Below, in pieces: positions 45,033-47,998 of a stretch of 47,998 nucleotides of DNA. Position 1 is the first letter of the stretch; each line of letters opens with the position of its first letter. The DNA is from Anaerolineales bacterium (GTDB taxonomy: Bacteria; Chloroflexota; Anaerolineae; Anaerolineales; UBA4823), in the NCBI GenBank assembly GCA_016932955.1, contig JAFGBV010000218.1, positions 1-47,998 on the forward strand, in the 5' to 3' direction. The notes below the pieces were generated by a model. That model saw only the letters and a list, made by a program, of their open reading frames with translations. It did no database searches and was not told the origin of the DNA. A program made the translations under genes and the position numbers.

Positions 45033-45952
45033 TTCAAACTGCCATCATGGTTGAAGGGCAAAACGGATTGAACTGGCTGCGCTGGCAGCACCTGGCGCAG
45101 ACTGTGGAAGAGCTGGGCTTTGCCGGGCTGTATCGCTCGGACCATTTCACCAATGCCAACCCGCCCGACCTGGATTCGCTGGAGCTGTGGGTCTCGCTGA
45201 CCTGGTTGGCTAGCCACACCCGGCGCATCGAATTCGGCCCCCTGGTCTCACCTATCTCCTTCCGCCATCCTACGATGACCGCCCGCATGGCTGGTGCAGT
45301 GGATGACCTTTCCAACGGACGGCTAACGCTGGGGCTTGGCGCAGGATGGCAGGAGCGCGAGCACCACAACTATGGCTGGGAGCTACTGGATTTGGGTCCG
45401 CGCTTTGAGCGCTTCGAAGAAGGGCTACAGGTGATCACGCGCCTGCTGCACAGCGAGCAGGCTGTGAACTTTGCTGGCAAGTACTACCAGCTCCATGAGG
45501 CTATCCTCCTCCCGCGGCCGGCGCGCCAAGGCGGGCCGCCCATTCTTATCGGTGGCAATGGCAAGAAGCGCACCCTACCCCTTGCCGCACGCTATGCCCA
45601 GGAGTGGAACGCAGTATTCATCTCCCCCCGGGAATTCCAACGCCTCAACGCCCTCCTCGACCAACTCCTGGCAGAATTAGATCGCCCAACAGCTTCGGTC
45701 AAACGCTCGCTGATGACCGGCTTGTTCTACGGCAGCAACGAGGCAGAGGTGGAACAGGTTGTGGCCGACCGCACGCATGGCAAGCGCACAGCAGAGGAGC
45801 TGCGCCAGAAAGGGCTGGTGGTGGGCACACCAGAGCAGGTAAAAGAGCAAGTCGACTTGTACGCCCAGGCAGGCGTGCAGCGCATCATGTTGCAGTGGAT
45901 AGACCTGGATAACTTGGATGGTCTAGAGGCTCTGGCAAAGGTGTTGCTCTAG
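45029..45952 (+). CDS. LLM-class (luciferase-like, F420/flavin-dependent) oxidoreductase
   Basis: The 307-residue protein is a TIM-barrel luciferase-like monooxygenase fold: AQTVEELGFAGLYRSDHF (~22-40), ISFRHPTMTARMAGAVDDLS, LTLGLGAGWQEREHHNYGW, PPILIGGNGKKRTLPLAARY and a C-terminal GLVVGTPEQVKEQVDLY. Many Chloroflexi members use F420 or FMN; which cofactor and substrate apply here cannot be told. The ATG overlaps the Lon stop (ATGA). The next gene follows after 20 bp. Confidence 0.92.
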   Translation: MIQTAIMVEGQNGLNWLRWQHLAQTVEELGFAGLYRSDHFTNANPPDLDSLELWVSLTWLASHTRRIEFGPLVSPISFRHPTMTARMAGAVDDLSNGRLTLGLGAGWQEREHHNYGWELLDLGPRFERFEEGLQVITRLLHSEQAVNFAGKYYQLHEAILLPRPARQGGPPILIGGNGKKRTLPLAARYAQEWNAVFISPREFQRLNALLDQLLAELDRPTASVKRSLMTGLFYGSNEAEVEQVVADRTHGKRTAEELRQKGLVVGTPEQVKEQVDLYAQAGVQRIMLQWIDLDNLDGLEALAKVLL

Positions 45953-45972
45953 CATCGCCCGGGGGCTGTAGG

Positions 45973-47580
45973 ATGCACATTAGATCACTTCTCCTGGTTG
46001 CCCTGCTGCTTTTCTTGCTGCCGGGGTTGGCTTGCAACTTTCCCACTTCCGCAGTCCAGCCCACCCTCTCTGGCGAGGAATTGCGTCAAACGCTGGCAGC
46101 ATACCAATCTAACCCTCCTACGCCCAGTCAGACCCCTCCGTCGGAACAGCCACAACCATCCCCACTGCCTGTGCAGGCAACTACACAGGCTGGAGCCTCA
46201 GAAACCATTGAGCCGACGCCCGCACCCACTACACCAATACCGGAGATATTCCAAATCCCTTTACCGTTGCCAACCATCCCTGGGCCCTATTACATCTACA
46301 CAACCAGTACAAACGACACCTTGCCCGCGATCGCCGGACGCTTCGATGTAAAGCCAGAGAGCATTATCGCCACAGCCCCCCTATCTGAAGAAGGCTTCCT
46401 CCCACCCGGTCTGGCGCTCGCTGTGCCGGTGATGTTCGAGCAGACTACACCCCCAAAGGCCGCCCTGCCCGACAGCGAAATGATCTATTCACCATCTGCA
46501 GCCAGTTTCGATGTGGATGGGTTCGTACAGCAGGCAGACGGCTACCTAAGCACTTACCAGGAAAGCGTCCAGAGTGTAACCCTCAGCGGTGCAGCGATCA
46601 TCCAACGAGCCGCTGTTGAGCTCTCGGTAAACCCTCGCCTCCTCCTGGCCTTCCTGGAGTATCGCGCCGGTTGGGTGTTTGGTCAGCCTGCGCCAGGGTC
46701 GGACCTGCGCCACCCGATCGGTTTCGAGATTACCGACCGTAGCGGGTTGTATCAAGAAATCCTAATCACAGGCACCCAATTGAACGTAGCCTACTACGGC
46801 TGGCGCCAGGGTAGTTTTCCCCGCCTCACCTTCCCCGACCAAACCACCCTCCGCCTCTACCCGGGGCTCAACGCCGGGACAGCCGCCCTGCAGCACCTGA
46901 TGGCGATCTTCTACTCCCCAGCAAATTGGGAGAAGGCTTTATACGGCAGTGAGGGGCTGCTCGAGCGCTATCAAGAGATGTTCGGTAACCCTTGGGAACG
47001 TGCAGCCACGGTCGAGCCGCTTTTCCCACAAGGGCTGACCCAGCCTGAAATGATCTTGCCTTTCCTGCCCGGAATGCCCTGGGCGCTGACCGCTGGCCCG
47101 CACGATGCCTGGAACGCCGGCACACCGCGCGGCGCGCTCGACTTCGCCCCCATCACCGGCGAGCCAGCCTGTGCGGTTTCCACAGCCTGGGCCAGCGCCG
47201 TGGCAGATGGCGTGATCGCCCGTGCCACAGAGAATGCCGTCGCCCTCGACCTGGACGGTGATGGCAGTGAGCAGACCGGATGGGTGGTAGTGTACTTCCA
47301 CCTGGCTGATTCAGGGCTGGTGGCAGAAGGGAGCCAGGTTGCAGCCGATGACTTGCTAGGGCACCCTTCCTGCCAGGGTGGCAGAGCCACCGGCACCCAT
47401 GTGCACATCTCGCGCAAATTCAACGGCGAATGGCTGCCAGCCGATGGCCCCCTGCCATGGGTGCTCAGCGGCTGGGAGGCTTATGCGGGTGATTCAAACT
47501 ACCGGGGTGGGTTAACCAAAGATGGGCAAATCATCACCGCCGACCCCGGCGGTGGTGGCGGCTCGACAATTGAGCGATGA
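45973..47580 (+). CDS. LysM/M23-like lipoprotein
   Basis: The 535-residue protein has a signal peptide with lipobox PGLAC (Cys 21), a Pro/Thr/Gln-rich linker to ~95 and a LysM-like module (~100-155: YYIYTTSTNDTLPAIAGRF). A middle region (~190-370) is of unknown type and may be lysozyme-like or helical. An M23-like domain (~385-500) follows. Its second zinc motif is clear (GTHVHIS). The usual first motif HxxxD is replaced by RGALDFAP, with a His only 12 residues earlier, so metallopeptidase activity is uncertain. Predicted to be cell-envelope anchored. It is the fourth gene of the 41718 block. Confidence 0.85.
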   Translation: MHIRSLLLVALLLFLLPGLACNFPTSAVQPTLSGEELRQTLAAYQSNPPTPSQTPPSEQPQPSPLPVQATTQAGASETIEPTPAPTTPIPEIFQIPLPLPTIPGPYYIYTTSTNDTLPAIAGRFDVKPESIIATAPLSEEGFLPPGLALAVPVMFEQTTPPKAALPDSEMIYSPSAASFDVDGFVQQADGYLSTYQESVQSVTLSGAAIIQRAAVELSVNPRLLLAFLEYRAGWVFGQPAPGSDLRHPIGFEITDRSGLYQEILITGTQLNVAYYGWRQGSFPRLTFPDQTTLRLYPGLNAGTAALQHLMAIFYSPANWEKALYGSEGLLERYQEMFGNPWERAATVEPLFPQGLTQPEMILPFLPGMPWALTAGPHDAWNAGTPRGALDFAPITGEPACAVSTAWASAVADGVIARATENAVALDLDGDGSEQTGWVVVYFHLADSGLVAEGSQVAADDLLGHPSCQGGRATGTHVHISRKFNGEWLPADGPLPWVLSGWEAYAGDSNYRGGLTKDGQIITADPGGGGGSTIER

Positions 47581-47762
47581 GAGCACAAAAAGCCTCTTTC
47601 TAATGGCGGCTTAGGAAATTTTACAGGTTTGGTGCCGCGCCGGGCAACCTCGCCAACTGGCGCGACGCTGATCGAGCCGTTCATCTTCCACATATTCACT
47701 TCTGGATAAGATCGGGTAAAATTGGGACACAGGTAAAGCAACACTGTAAAAGGAGGAAGGCC

Positions 47763-47998
47763 ATGAAGAGCAAATTTTCTCTCATTTTATTCTTTGCCAT
47801 ATTGCTTGCCATAAGCCTCGCCTGCCAGACTGTCGGCGGGGTAGGTGACAAGATCCAGGATGCAGGCGCCACAGCTCAATCCGCCGCCACACAGGTGCAG
47901 GCACTCGCCACCCAGGCAATGGGGTTAGCCACCTCCGCGGTGGACCTGGCAACCCAGGGCGCGCCGCTGGTTGAAACCGCCCAGGCAGTTGCTACCGA
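47763..47998 (+). CDS. Lipoprotein with Ala/Thr/Gln-rich repeats (partial, C-terminus outside window)
   Basis: AAAGGAGGAAGGCC precedes ATG 47763. The signal peptide has lipobox ISLAC (Cys 20). The mature part begins with a repeating Ala-Thr-Gln-Val heptad-like pattern (GATAQSAATQVQALATQAM), suggesting a helical stalk. The 182-bp gap before it (47581-47762) holds a possible TTCACT-N16-TAAAAT promoter near 47697-47724 and no clear terminator. The gene runs off the right edge. Confidence 0.75.
   Translation, partial: MKSKFSLILFFAILLAISLACQTVGGVGDKIQDAGATAQSAATQVQALATQAMGLATSAVDLATQGAPLVETAQAVAT

Overview
The window looks like chromosome of an Anaerolineae-type Chloroflexi bacterium. This is inferred from the gene set: lipoproteins with Thr/Pro-rich N-termini, a DUF3048 lipoprotein, a PyrF-PyrE fusion, a LonC-like protease, F420/LLM-type oxidoreductases, a very large multi-GAF kinase and DUF11-repeat surface proteins. 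No rRNA, tRNA or CRISPR array was seen.

Layout. (1) 1-6230, minus strand: the first 2076 codons of a giant secreted repeat protein that runs off the left edge. (2) 6414-21346, minus strand: a tight ten-gene block behind a strong promoter at 21463-21491. In transcription order it encodes a DUF4388/PATAN protein, an MglA-like small GTPase, an alpha/beta hydrolase, a V4R-domain protein, a left-handed beta-helix protein, a relative of cyanobacterial acyl-ACP reductase, a receiver-GGDEF-like regulator, a 2506-residue kinase with eleven GAF-like domains, a CheY-like receiver and a second hydrolase lacking the nucleophile serine. This is the best candidate in the window for an undescribed system. 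(3) 21587-25578: a 3958-bp mobile element with terminal inverted repeats and an exact 17-bp target duplication. It has an IS1202/ISNCY-type transposase plus a passenger module (large serine recombinase, a 44-codon ORF and a DUF5372-like ORF). It sits between two divergent promoters. (4) 25578-30269, plus strand: promoter, TPP riboswitch, thiamine pyrophosphokinase and a thiamine ABC transporter (binding protein, fused permease, ATPase). The riboswitch expression platform can be read directly. (5) 30497-32598, minus strand: four small membrane-protein genes. (6) 32702-33931, plus strand: a DUF3048 lipoprotein. (7) 33928-40774, minus strand: a pyrimidine operon pyrC-pyrB-SpoIIE phosphatase-pyrFE-pyrD. 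It is preceded by a promoter, a 48-codon leader ORF and two terminators inside that ORF, closely resembling the logic of the enterobacterial pyrL/pyrBI attenuator. (8) 40802-41569, minus strand: surE. (9) 41718-47998, plus strand: a membrane-anchored helical protein, LonC-like protease, LLM oxidoreductase, a LysM/M23-like lipoprotein and the start of another lipoprotein.

How parts fit together. The thiamine genes form a salvage and activation unit under TPP control. The pyr genes cover four of the six UMP steps plus the fused last two, with only carAB missing from view. The signalling block joins a GTPase switch, ligand-binding domains (V4R, GAF), lipid-type enzymes and two-component output, so I infer a lipid- or hydrocarbon-responsive signalling circuit. 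No function has been shown.
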